The notes beneath the pieces were generated by a model. It searched no databases and was not told where the DNA came from. It saw only the letters and a program-made list of their open reading frames with translations. Shown here one piece after another: positions 1-8,500 of a DNA stretch of 64,000 nt. The stretch spans positions 186,001 through 250,000 of the forward strand of contig NZ_MUHW01000002.1 of the NCBI RefSeq assembly GCF_002007235.1. The letters run 5' to 3'. This stretch comes from Oribacterium sp. C9 (GTDB taxonomy: Bacteria > Bacillota > Clostridia > Lachnospirales > Lachnospiraceae). The stretch's first letter is position 1. Each line of letters begins with the position of its first letter. A program made the translations under genes and the position numbers.

Positions 1-479
1 TGAGCCTCCATTCGAGGATCTCCTCCCATATATCTGCTCATCATCTCCATGGACTCGTTCATAGCTGCCTGCATCTCTCTGACGTACATGGAAAGGCTCT
101 GTCCGGACAATGCAGTAATGATGACAGCATTGAACAGCTCCGAAATAACGCACAAAAGCATCATCAGGAGAAGAGCTTTGGTCATATCCTTTTTATGGTA
201 TATACAGGTTCCCAGCACCATACCGAGAAAAGCTTCACATGCTGCATAAATAATAGTAGTAGGTGTGCTCACGAATATGCTTATAAAGGTAGCAGCCGCC
301 CATGCAGCTATGCTGGCCTTCCATCCATACCTCGCGGCATAAGCCACCATGGGAATGGGCAGAATGTACATCAGTATCCCCTGAAACATGCCTCCGGTCT
401 GTCTGTTGATCAGGAGCAGTACGCCAAACAACGCCACTATCATGGCACCGTAGGTGATTTTTATTGTTTTCTTATCCAT
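1..479 (-). CDS. DUF2232 (YybS-like) membrane protein, 3' part outside window
   Basis: The reverse strand is open from an ATG at 479 to the window edge, giving 159 residues that begin MDKKTIKITYGAMIVALFGV. The visible part is a string of hydrophobic segments (about residues 8-22, 33-47, 55-75, 80-95 and 103-122), followed by a Met/Glu-rich amphipathic stretch. This matches the DUF2232/YybS family of polytopic membrane proteins with no settled function. It starts 10 nt after the stop of the Crp/Fnr regulator on the same strand, so the two probably form one transcript. The C-terminus lies outside the window, so completeness cannot be judged. Confidence 0.75.
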   Translation of the reverse strand, partial: MDKKTIKITYGAMIVALFGVLLLINRQTGGMFQGILMYILPIPMVAYAARYGWKASIAAWAAATFISIFVSTPTTIIYAACEAFLGMVLGTCIYHKKDMTKALLLMMLLCVISELFNAVIITALSGQSLSMYVREMQAAMNESMEMMSRYMGGDPRMEA

Positions 480-489
480 AATTATTCCT

Positions 490-1149
490 TTACTTTTTCA
501 GATTGTAGGTATTCTTATCGTAGTCGAGGATCCCTTCCTCCTTCATGGCTGCCAGTTCTCTGGTCATAGCACTTCTGTTGGCGCACAGATACTCTGCAAG
601 CTCTGTTCTCGTAAGTGGTGATTCGATATAACGGGAATTCTGTTTCTGTGACATAAGCGAAAGATAAGCAAGTATCTTATCTCTGAGTGAGGCTTTCGAG
701 GACACCTCTATCTTTTCCATGAGCTGAACCGTTTTCTCCCCCATAAGCTGAAACATATTCTGTGTTATCTGGGCATGAAAGCCACATTGTCTCGGACAGT
801 TATGTATGATGCTTGAAGCCGCAAGGAATATGATCTCCGAATCCTTCACAGCCTGAAATCTGACATAGGACTCTGTTGTTCTTCGCACAGCAAAGCTCTC
901 TCCTATCAGCTCTCCGGGTTCCATAAACCCGAGTAAAGTCTGGTTACCCCAGATATCATCCTTCAGCATATGAACCATTCCGGAAAGAACAACTCCTATG
1001 TACTGAACACTGTCCTGCTCCATGATGATGTTCTCACCTCGCTTATATTTCTGCCTGTAACTTCGAAGACATGTAAAGAGCTGGTTCAGATCCATCTCCT
1101 TGATATTTGAAAATAGTGGTATTTCTTTATATGTGATTTCTTTTTTCAT
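490..1149 (-). CDS. Crp/Fnr family transcriptional regulator
   Basis: 219 aa, normal length for the family. Residues about 10-125 form the cyclic-nucleotide-binding-type beta-barrel (VVLSGMVHML, GELIGESFAV). Residues about 150-215 form the winged helix, with recognition helix region LTRTELAEYLCANRSAMTRE. There is no N-terminal Cys cluster as in Fnr and no clear full set of cAMP-contact residues, so the effector is unknown. It is a DNA-binding cytoplasmic regulator, cotranscribed with the DUF2232 gene downstream and divergent from the MFS gene at 1418. The 268-bp divergent gap (1150-1417) is AT-rich and I recognise no strong promoter or operator in it. Confidence 0.85.
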   Translation of the reverse strand: MKKEITYKEIPLFSNIKEMDLNQLFTCLRSYRQKYKRGENIIMEQDSVQYIGVVLSGMVHMLKDDIWGNQTLLGFMEPGELIGESFAVRRTTESYVRFQAVKDSEIIFLAASSIIHNCPRQCGFHAQITQNMFQLMGEKTVQLMEKIEVSSKASLRDKILAYLSLMSQKQNSRYIESPLTRTELAEYLCANRSAMTRELAAMKEEGILDYDKNTYNLKK

Positions 1150-1417
1150 AACCTTAATATTTTATTTTATTCCCGTTGCACACGCAACGCCTTTTTCAAA
1201 AAAGTCTTTCTGATCAATGCGAAAATTTTCTACCTGCAACTTATATTGCCAGATTTTTTCTTTCTTTAACTCTTAATTCGTAGCATTGATTTTATGAAGA
1301 TGATAAAATAGTCGATGAACTATTAAAGAAACAAATAACCTGATTGCATTTTTTTAGGATGTGCCGGTTCTTGATCCGTTTGTTCTGAAGCCGGCATATC
1401 AAAGATCGGAAAAACAT

Positions 1418-3394
1418 ATGAAAGATACTACAAAAGTCAGACTTTATCTGTTTATCGGCTCTGTAATCACTATCTTTATAGTCGCGGCATTTCTCGTTAT
1501 ATTAAACATAAACGAACCCGCTGAGTACACCGCTTTTCCTTTCAGTGTGCTCGCCATACTTACTCTAATCGCATGTGTAGCCCTTGCTCTTTTCTATTGG
1601 AAGGGTCCTGTTTTTGATGTGTTCGGAAATATGGAAAGCGTAAACATTAACGCTATGCTGCTTACCGTCATTATCATCATACAGATTTCTTTTTTCTTCG
1701 AAATCATCTCCGTACGAAATCAGATCATAAATTATAAGCTTTTCGAGAGCATACGAAATGACATCACCACCGCTGCCCAATGCTCCGAAGAAAATCTGAA
1801 CACCGTCCTTTCAGGTCTGTGCACCGAAGAAATTCCTGAAATTTCCGTACTCGATCCTCAGGGCACTGTTATTTTTTCATCTGACAGCTCGAAGCTCGGT
1901 GTAACAATTTCTGATTCATCATATACTTACAGTTTCAATAAACCGAACAGAATACGATTCTATGTGAATCAAAACCATATAACAGGTCAGCTCAAATCCG
2001 TCGTGATGAATCTTCTGACCGTTCTCGTCACGTCTGTATTTTTTGCCGTGGAGATAGTCCTTCTCCTCATGCGCAGGATCTCCAGATCTCTGGTTAAGCC
2101 AAAAGAAGACTCTATACCTGACGAGAGCTCCGAGCTTGATACAGTTCTGGATGACGATATTTCTTCAAAAGATGCATTGGCACAGCCCCATGTACCATCC
2201 GCCCTCTACTATATCAGGCAGATCGCCTTTCTATTCTATTTTGCTTCCAGACTTTCTTCAGCCTTCATTCCTATAGTGGCTAAGTCCCTTTACACTGAGG
2301 GCTCATGGATTTCCGCCCATACTGCAGCGGGTCTCCCACAGTCAGCAGAAACACTTTTGACCTGTTCAGCTATTTTCATCACAACTCTTATTCTCGAAAA
2401 GAAGGGTTGGAAGATGCCTTTTATTGCCGGCCTTCTTATGGTAGCTCTGGGAACCTTTTGCTCTGCGATTTCAGGCAATCTCGCCATGTTCGTCTCATCA
2501 AGAGCCATCGTAGGTCTCGGCTATGGTTTCTGCTGGATGACACTCAGAAACCTGTCACTTTTTGGTAAGTCTGCCCGTGAACAGCTTCTTGGCTTTGCTC
2601 TATTAAATGCCGGAATATATGCAGGCATGAATTGCGGTGCTTCTCTCGGGGCTATCATCGCAGATATTTTCGGATATAAAACAGTATTTATCATATCCGC
2701 TGCATTCACACTACTCACCTCTGTCTTTATCATAAACCTGGAAAATGCCATGCTGCCGAAGGTACAGCAGGCTGAAACGGAAGCCAATACAGGAAGAAAG
2801 ATCAATCCTTCGGATGCTCTCACAGCCTTTCTTTTTGTGATACTTATGATAGCGCCCGCCAGTATAGCAGCGTCCTTCCTCAGCTACTATCTGCCGCTTT
2901 ACTTTGAAAACATAGGCGGAAGCATCACTGACGTCGGACGAGCCCAGATGCTTTACGGTATTCTCCTCGTTTATGTTGGACCTACACTATCACTCATCAT
3001 ATCGACTCTAAAAGGAAAGACCCTTAAGAGTATCAATTATTCCTACAATGTACTTATAGCAGTAAGCCTGCTTCTTCCGGGCATAGGAACCGGTCTGCTG
3101 CTCCCGTTTTTAAGTGCTTCCCTTTTGGGTGTGGCCGACAGTTTCGGTTTCGGCGTTCAGAATAATTATTTCCTGGCTCTTCCGGCAGTAAGATCACTGG
3201 GTGCTTCGAAATCCTTGTCACTGCTTTCTTTCATAAAGAAACTTTTGGAAATGACAGGACCTTTCGTTTTTGCGGCTGTACTGGCATTTGGTTATCAGGC
3301 AGGAATAAAGTATCTGGCAATTGCCTTTGTGATAATGACTGTAATTTTCATAGTCTACTCATCTGTTATGGGTAACTCAAAAACAAACGAATGA
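1418..3394 (+). CDS. MFS-type transporter with N-terminal membrane/sensor-like extension
   Basis: 658 aa from the ATG at 1418. An in-frame ATG at 1361 would add 19 residues but has no usable ribosome site. The first about 230 residues are not MFS: three early hydrophobic segments, a short extracytoplasmic stretch with a PAS/Cache-like string (EISVLDPQGTVIFSSDSSKL), a fourth membrane helix, then an acidic linker. From about residue 255 there is a complete 12-helix MFS fold with the motif-A-like region LEKKGWKMPFIAGLL. It is therefore longer than the usual 400-450 aa. It leads a unit with the ATP-grasp gene (138 nt downstream) and the PP2C gene. Substrate unknown; export of a small peptide made by the neighbour is one possibility. 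Confidence 0.75.
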   Translation: MKDTTKVRLYLFIGSVITIFIVAAFLVILNINEPAEYTAFPFSVLAILTLIACVALALFYWKGPVFDVFGNMESVNINAMLLTVIIIIQISFFFEIISVRNQIINYKLFESIRNDITTAAQCSEENLNTVLSGLCTEEIPEISVLDPQGTVIFSSDSSKLGVTISDSSYTYSFNKPNRIRFYVNQNHITGQLKSVVMNLLTVLVTSVFFAVEIVLLLMRRISRSLVKPKEDSIPDESSELDTVLDDDISSKDALAQPHVPSALYYIRQIAFLFYFASRLSSAFIPIVAKSLYTEGSWISAHTAAGLPQSAETLLTCSAIFITTLILEKKGWKMPFIAGLLMVALGTFCSAISGNLAMFVSSRAIVGLGYGFCWMTLRNLSLFGKSAREQLLGFALLNAGIYAGMNCGASLGAIIADIFGYKTVFIISAAFTLLTSVFIINLENAMLPKVQQAETEANTGRKINPSDALTAFLFVILMIAPASIAASFLSYYLPLYFENIGGSITDVGRAQMLYGILLVYVGPTLSLIISTLKGKTLKSINYSYNVLIAVSLLLPGIGTGLLLPFLSASLLGVADSFGFGVQNNYFLALPAVRSLGASKSLSLLSFIKKLLEMTGPFVFAAVLAFGYQAGIKYLAIAFVIMTVIFIVYSSVMGNSKTNE

Positions 3395-3421
3395 TATACT
3401 ATAGTTAAGCCGTCAAAGGGT

Positions 3422-3447
3422 CTGAGCGTTAACTGCTCAGGATTTTT
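3422..3447 (+). terminator. small hairpin with T-run between MFS and ATP-grasp genes
   Basis: A 6-bp stem (CTGAGC / GCTCAG, 7-nt loop) is followed by GATTTTT. It lies 28 nt after the MFS stop and 85 nt before the next start. It is short, so it may give only partial termination or RNA processing inside the three-gene unit. Confidence 0.4.
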
Positions 3448-3531
3448 GCCGATATAAAAAGGATAGTATCAGGTATTAAAAGGTATTTTGAAATACGAAT
3501 ACATCTTATTCAACATCAGGAGATTTTATAA

Positions 3532-4461
3532 ATGGTAGTAAGTGTAGTATACGGCGGTACCCCGGAGGAACGGGGGCCATCCGAAAAAAATGCAAAGGAC
3601 ATCGCTGAAGCATTAAAAGAAAGAGGATATTCGGTCCAGTTTCTTCAATTTGACAAGGATATCATAAAAACTCTGAGAGCCGTCTCTACTGATATAGTTT
3701 ATCTCTGTGTTCAGGGACGCGGATACGGCGACGGTACCTTTCAGGGTATGCTGGAAGTAGAAGGTATACCTTTCACAGGGAGCGGCATGAGAGCGGCTAC
3801 TCTCATAAACGACAAGATACTTTGCAAATTCCTTTTTGATCACTACAGAATAAACACTCCCAAATGGGACATTCTGACCAAAGAACAGTACGAATCCGGA
3901 GAATATGATTACCATGGTTTTGGATTTCCTTTTGTGGCTAAAGCTCCCACTCAGGGAGGCAGCTTTGGTATCGAACTCATAAAAGGTCCCGAAGACCTTC
4001 CTCTCATAGAAAAAGTATTTGGTTTTGACGATCCCATACTCCTTGAAAGTTATATTAAAGGTCGTTTCTATACAGTCGGTATCTACGAAAGCGGAGACGG
4101 GATAGTTGCCTTGCCTGTCGTGGAGGGGCTTGATCTTGATCATCAGGATGAGGCTTCCCTGAAAGAAGACCGTCTTATAACCTTCACCGGAACCTACGGG
4201 ATCAAAGAAAGTAACCTGGATACAGAATTGGCCTCGCAGATCCGTCAAATGGCTCTTCAGGTATTTAAGATAACCGGAGCCAGAGATCTCTGTAGAGTGG
4301 ACTTTATGCTTTCCGATGACAATATTCCATATGTCCTGGAGATAAATGCTGTTCCGGGACTAAAAAAATACAGTCTCATGCCTCTTGCGGCTATGCAGTC
4401 CGGTATACGGTACGAAGACATGATAGAAGATATACTTCTTTCGGCAGTAAAAAGGAGATAG
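3532..4461 (+). CDS. D-alanine-D-alanine-ligase-like ATP-grasp enzyme
   Basis: 309 aa, the size of DdlB-type ligases, with AGGAGA 9 nt before the ATG. It has the N-terminal GG.PEER.PS loop, the central VQG..YGDGTFQGMLEVEGIPFTGSG segment, the ATP-grasp core (PFVAKAPTQGGSFG, ILLESYIKGRFYTVGI) and the end motif RVDFML...YVLEINAVPGL, then SLMPLAA. The canonical Ddl His of the HG..GEDG motif is Gln here (VQG), and EVNT reads EINA. The family ligates amino acids with ATP; standard Ddl makes D-Ala-D-Ala for peptidoglycan. Its place between an MFS protein and a PP2C phosphatase, instead of with mur genes, suggests a paralogue making another dipeptide or amide. That is inference. Confidence 0.8.
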   Translation: MVVSVVYGGTPEERGPSEKNAKDIAEALKERGYSVQFLQFDKDIIKTLRAVSTDIVYLCVQGRGYGDGTFQGMLEVEGIPFTGSGMRAATLINDKILCKFLFDHYRINTPKWDILTKEQYESGEYDYHGFGFPFVAKAPTQGGSFGIELIKGPEDLPLIEKVFGFDDPILLESYIKGRFYTVGIYESGDGIVALPVVEGLDLDHQDEASLKEDRLITFTGTYGIKESNLDTELASQIRQMALQVFKITGARDLCRVDFMLSDDNIPYVLEINAVPGLKKYSLMPLAAMQSGIRYEDMIEDILLSAVKRR

Positions 4462-4465
4462 TACT

Positions 4466-6583
4466 ATGTTCAAGAACATGAAGATCAGCATTAAGATCCT
4501 ATTGGTCATTCTCATCATGGCGTTAGGATCACTAATCGTCGTTTTCAGTGCCTCCTACTATTTCATGAATTCCATGGTAAATGAGTTCCAGCAGACCAAC
4601 ATCACTCTGGGGCTCAATTCCTCAGAAATAACCAAGAATTCTCTTATGGTTCTGACTGAGGACTACCTGACAAAGCTCATTCAGGAACAGGCACAAACAG
4701 CAAACAACTCTCTTCACGAAGTTAACAAGATAGTTGTCGAATCTGCGAATTATACCCATAGCCTATATGAAAACCATTCTAATTTCATAGGAAAGGACAT
4801 GCCGAGACCTGATGAAACAGAAGCAGGTGTAGCATGTTCAAAGTACTTTCTGGCGAAAGGCGTAAGGGCTTCAGATGAGGTTATGGATGAAGTCAACATC
4901 CTTTCAAACTGTGAATACATGTTTGCGCCTCTTCTCGAGCACAACAGGATACTTGACAATATCTACATCGGAACCACAAGCGGTATTTCCTACAGATATT
5001 CAAGAGCCAACCTTTTCAACCCGGATTACGATCCCAGGGAACGCGGATGGTATAAAACTGCTTTGACCGCCCCGGATACTCTGGTGTGGCTCCCTACCTA
5101 TAAGGACTCCTACGGAAATACCTGTATAACCGCCGCCATGTCCTACAGAAATGCTGAAGGTGATACCGTCGGAGTTGTCGCTTCTGACGTTCTCCTTACA
5201 AGTATCATCAATGAAGTTATGAATCTGAAGATCGGAGAAACCGGTACCTGTTTCATACTGGACTCTGACCTGAATTTCATCGCTCATCCCGACATGGGTA
5301 AAGAAGACTTCAACACTGACATCAGTAGTCATTTTTCAAACAATGTCTTTATACGTTCCATCCGATCTTCCAATGACGGAATCATAGAGACCAAATACGA
5401 TGGAAAAGACTGTTATATCGCCTATTCAAGGATGAAGGAGACCGGATGGACATTCTGTGCCAGCATCGAGACTTCAGAAGTCACTGCTCCCGCCGTTCAG
5501 GCGAAGACGGAAAGCGATCTTCTGACAGACGAATCTCAGAAGGGGATGCAGGATAAGATCTTCAGTATACTCCGACTTTTCATGATCTATTTTGCCATCA
5601 TCGGCATAATCGTTGTTATGATCTCCTTTGCAGTGTCCGGTACCATCACTCGTCCTATTCAGAGACTTGCTGACAATGTAAAGAAAATCGGTAAAGGTGA
5701 TTTCAAACAGAAGATACTGGTTACTTCCAAGGATGAGGTAGGACAGCTTGCAGAGCGTTTCAACAACATGCAGAACGACCTCAAAAACTACATGGAGAAC
5801 ATCAAAACTGTTACCGCCGAAAAGGAGAGGATAAGCACTGAGCTTTCCGTAGCAACACAAATACAGGCGGATATGCTCCCCAGAGTTTTCCCTCCTTTCC
5901 CGGAGCGCAGAGAATTCGATATCAACGCTTCAATGAATCCTGCCAAGGAAGTCGGCGGAGATTTCTATGATTTCTTCTTTGCCGACGAAAACCATTTTGC
6001 CATGGTAATAGCTGACGTATCCGGTAAGGGAGTTCCTGCAGCCCTCTTCATGGTCATCGCAAAAACACTGATAAAGGATCACATTCAGGGCATGAAGGGA
6101 AGTTCTCTTGTTGATATCCTTACTGCTGTAAATGATCAGCTGTGTGAAGGTAATGATGCAGAAATGTTCGTTACTGTCTGGATAGGAATCGTTGATGTTT
6201 CAACTGGAAAAGGCATCGCGACCAATGCCGGTCATGAGCATCCTGTACTTTGCAGAGCGGGCGGTCAGTTCGAGCTTGTCAAGTACAGACATACAGTTGC
6301 ACTTGGCACCATGCCTGGAGTCAGATTCCAGCAGCATGAATTCGAGATGCACCCCGGCGATACTCTTTTCGTTTATACTGACGGTGTACCTGAAGCTACC
6401 AACAAGAACAATGAGCTTTACGGAACAGACAGAATGCTTGATACTCTCAATGCGGATCCTACTGCACCAACCGATGTGCTTCTGAAAAACATAAAATCCA
6501 ATGTTGACGAATTCGTCGGCGAAGCACCTCAGTTCGATGATCTCACGATGCTTGCGATGAGATATAACGGGCCTGTAAAGTGA
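4466..6583 (+). CDS. dCache-HAMP-SpoIIE-type PP2C serine phosphatase
   Basis: 705 aa, 4 nt after the ATP-grasp stop, with GGAGA 7 nt before the ATG. Order: TM helix (about 8-30); extracellular double Cache domain (about 35-350) with ligand-pocket-like motif RERGWYKTA...PTYKD; TM helix (about 370-395); HAMP (to about 450); coiled coil; PP2C/RsbU domain (about 480-700) with metal-site motifs KEVGGDFYDFF, VIADVSGKGVPAALFM, GHEHPVL and FVYTDGVPEA, and end QFDDLTMLAMRY. Such proteins dephosphorylate anti-sigma-antagonist proteins after sensing an external ligand. The Cache motif resembles the amino-acid-binding type, which would fit an amino-acid or dipeptide theme in this unit. No partner anti-sigma or STAS gene is in view. 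Confidence 0.88.
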   Translation: MFKNMKISIKILLVILIMALGSLIVVFSASYYFMNSMVNEFQQTNITLGLNSSEITKNSLMVLTEDYLTKLIQEQAQTANNSLHEVNKIVVESANYTHSLYENHSNFIGKDMPRPDETEAGVACSKYFLAKGVRASDEVMDEVNILSNCEYMFAPLLEHNRILDNIYIGTTSGISYRYSRANLFNPDYDPRERGWYKTALTAPDTLVWLPTYKDSYGNTCITAAMSYRNAEGDTVGVVASDVLLTSIINEVMNLKIGETGTCFILDSDLNFIAHPDMGKEDFNTDISSHFSNNVFIRSIRSSNDGIIETKYDGKDCYIAYSRMKETGWTFCASIETSEVTAPAVQAKTESDLLTDESQKGMQDKIFSILRLFMIYFAIIGIIVVMISFAVSGTITRPIQRLADNVKKIGKGDFKQKILVTSKDEVGQLAERFNNMQNDLKNYMENIKTVTAEKERISTELSVATQIQADMLPRVFPPFPERREFDINASMNPAKEVGGDFYDFFFADENHFAMVIADVSGKGVPAALFMVIAKTLIKDHIQGMKGSSLVDILTAVNDQLCEGNDAEMFVTVWIGIVDVSTGKGIATNAGHEHPVLCRAGGQFELVKYRHTVALGTMPGVRFQQHEFEMHPGDTLFVYTDGVPEATNKNNELYGTDRMLDTLNADPTAPTDVLLKNIKSNVDEFVGEAPQFDDLTMLAMRYNGPVK

Positions 6584-6661
6584 GCTCTGATTCATATTCC
6601 TGACAGCAGCTGTTCACACTGGCGCCTGAGGGCAGCGAAAAAACAGAAATCTAAAATCAAC

Positions 6662-6716
6662 AAAGCCCCTTTTGGAAAGACACTCCACAAAGTCTCTTAT
6701 CCAAAAGGGGTTTTTA
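6662..6716. terminator. bidirectional intrinsic terminator
   Basis: The stem GCCCCTTTTGG / CCAAAAGGGG has a 26-nt loop, with a T-run after it and an A-run before it. It sits between the convergent PP2C gene and the hydrogenase operon and can serve both. Confidence 0.85.
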
Positions 6717-6766
6717 TATTTGATCTATATCATATGACACTCAAATCCATTTCAGGATAAATGCTG

Positions 6767-8500
6767 TCACTTTTCACCCGGCATCTTCCATGCATGATGA
6801 TCCGTATGAAGGAGGTGGTGTGCCCTCTCCGAAAGAGGTGCTTCAAAATACTTCTCATAAATCTCATTTACAGATGGATTTTCATGAGAGAATCTAAGCT
6901 TCATACTCTTGTCCTGTGAGTAAAGGATCGGAGCTCTTTCCGGTGCCATCTCGACACCGTCGTGAATCGGCTGTCCACCGCCGCCAACGCAGCCTCCGGG
7001 GCATGCCATGACCTCAACGAAATCATACTTTACACGTCCCTGCTTAAGATATGTAAGCAGCTTGTTTGCATTTCCGAGACCGTTAGTAACCGCAACTCTC
7101 AGGGTCTTTCCTGCAAGCTCGAATTCCGCTTCTTTCCAGCCATCCATACCACGAACACTCTTGAATGCATCAGGATCAGGATTCTCCTTATTCACGAGAT
7201 AGTAAGCACTTCGAAGTGCTGCCTCCATAACGCCGCCTGTGGCGCCAAAGATATTGCCTGCACCTGATCCGATTCCAAAAGGCATATCCAGCTCCTCTTC
7301 CGGAAGATCCTTAACTATGATCTGCTCAGAACGAATGAGACGGTTTACTTCACGGGTCGTAAGTGAGCAATCAACCTCAGGATCACCCTGCTCGTCCAGC
7401 ATGGACGGATATGCGCATTCTGCCTTCTTGGCAAGACACGGCATGATGGATACACAGAATATCTTTGAAGGGTCGACCTCCAGCTTCTCTGCAAAATAGC
7501 TCTTTGCCACAGCTCCAAACATCTGCTGCGGAGACTTGGCACTGGAAAGCTGATCCACAAACTCAGGATAATGAGCCTTCACATATCTTACCCAGCCGGG
7601 ACAACAGGAAGTGAACATCGGGAATTTGTTATGCTCTGGATGAGAGATCTTCTCAAGAAACTCAGAGCCTTCCTCCATGATAGTAAGATCTGCTGTAAAG
7701 TTCGTATCAAAGACATAATCAACTCCCACTCTCCTGAGTGCTGCCGCAAGACGCTTCACTGTCGCAAATTCAGGATCCAGTCCAAAAGGCTCTCCCCAGG
7801 CTGCGCGAATGGATGGTGCTATCTGTACTACTGTTATCTTTTCAGGATCTTCTATAGCCTCAAGTACACGGTCAACATCATCTCTTTCACGAAGAGCACC
7901 TACAGGGCAGTGAGTGATACACTGTCCGCAAAGTGCGCACTGCGAATCCTCCAGATCATATGCTCCGGTAACATCCACAGTAACTCTGGATCCTGTATTA
8001 ACCACATCCCAGATATTTGCATTCTGTATCTTGTCACATACCTGAATACAACGCATACACTTAATGCACTTATCATAATCTCTGATAAGCGGGAACTTCA
8101 AGCTTCCACGGTTCTCAGGAAGCTGTTTCTCATAAGGAATGCTGTGAACATTCAGATCGTTTGCCACCTTCTGAAGTGTACAGTTACCGCTTCTGACGCA
8201 GACTGCACAGTTTGTATTATGCTGAGAAAGTATGAGCTTTACATTGACCTTTCTCGCATCTCTGGCCTTCTTGGAGTTGGTTTTGATCACCATACCTTCC
8301 GCAACCGTGTTGTTGCAGGCTGTAAACAGTCTGTCATACCCTTCTACTTCAACAACGCATACACGACAGGCACCTATCTCGTTAAGCTCCTTCATGAAAC
8401 AGAGTGTAGGAATATGGACTCCCGCCTGAGAAGCCGCATCCAGTATAGTTGTCTTTTCAGGAACCTGTATCTTAATTCCGTCTATCGTAACATTTACCAT
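6767..8500 (-). CDS. [FeFe]-hydrogenase catalytic subunit (NADH-linked type)
   Basis: 577 aa. N-terminal 2Fe-2S plant-type domain (C33, C44, C47, C61); His-ligated 4Fe-4S motif (H93, C97, C100, C106); two 4Fe-4S sets (C144/147/150/154 and C187/190/193/197). The H-cluster motifs are L1 TSCCPGW (296-302), L2 MPCLAKKAE (352-360) and L3 starting MACPGGCVGGGGQP (497-510), followed by the small-subunit-like C-terminus. All cluster ligands are present, so it should be active. It reduces protons to H2 in the cytoplasm with NADH and/or ferredoxin electrons, regenerating NAD+ in fermentation. Its start overlaps the end of the flavoprotein gene by 7 nt, implying coupled translation. The maturases HydE, HydF and HydG are not in the window. 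Confidence 0.95.
   Translation of the reverse strand: MVNVTIDGIKIQVPEKTTILDAASQAGVHIPTLCFMKELNEIGACRVCVVEVEGYDRLFTACNNTVAEGMVIKTNSKKARDARKVNVKLILSQHNTNCAVCVRSGNCTLQKVANDLNVHSIPYEKQLPENRGSLKFPLIRDYDKCIKCMRCIQVCDKIQNANIWDVVNTGSRVTVDVTGAYDLEDSQCALCGQCITHCPVGALRERDDVDRVLEAIEDPEKITVVQIAPSIRAAWGEPFGLDPEFATVKRLAAALRRVGVDYVFDTNFTADLTIMEEGSEFLEKISHPEHNKFPMFTSCCPGWVRYVKAHYPEFVDQLSSAKSPQQMFGAVAKSYFAEKLEVDPSKIFCVSIMPCLAKKAECAYPSMLDEQGDPEVDCSLTTREVNRLIRSEQIIVKDLPEEELDMPFGIGSGAGNIFGATGGVMEAALRSAYYLVNKENPDPDAFKSVRGMDGWKEAEFELAGKTLRVAVTNGLGNANKLLTYLKQGRVKYDFVEVMACPGGCVGGGGQPIHDGVEMAPERAPILYSQDKSMKLRFSHENPSVNEIYEKYFEAPLSERAHHLLHTDHHAWKMPGEK

Noticed and set aside
3613-4248. 211-aa reverse-strand frame
   Set aside because: Antisense to the well-supported ATP-grasp gene; no domain and atypical composition.
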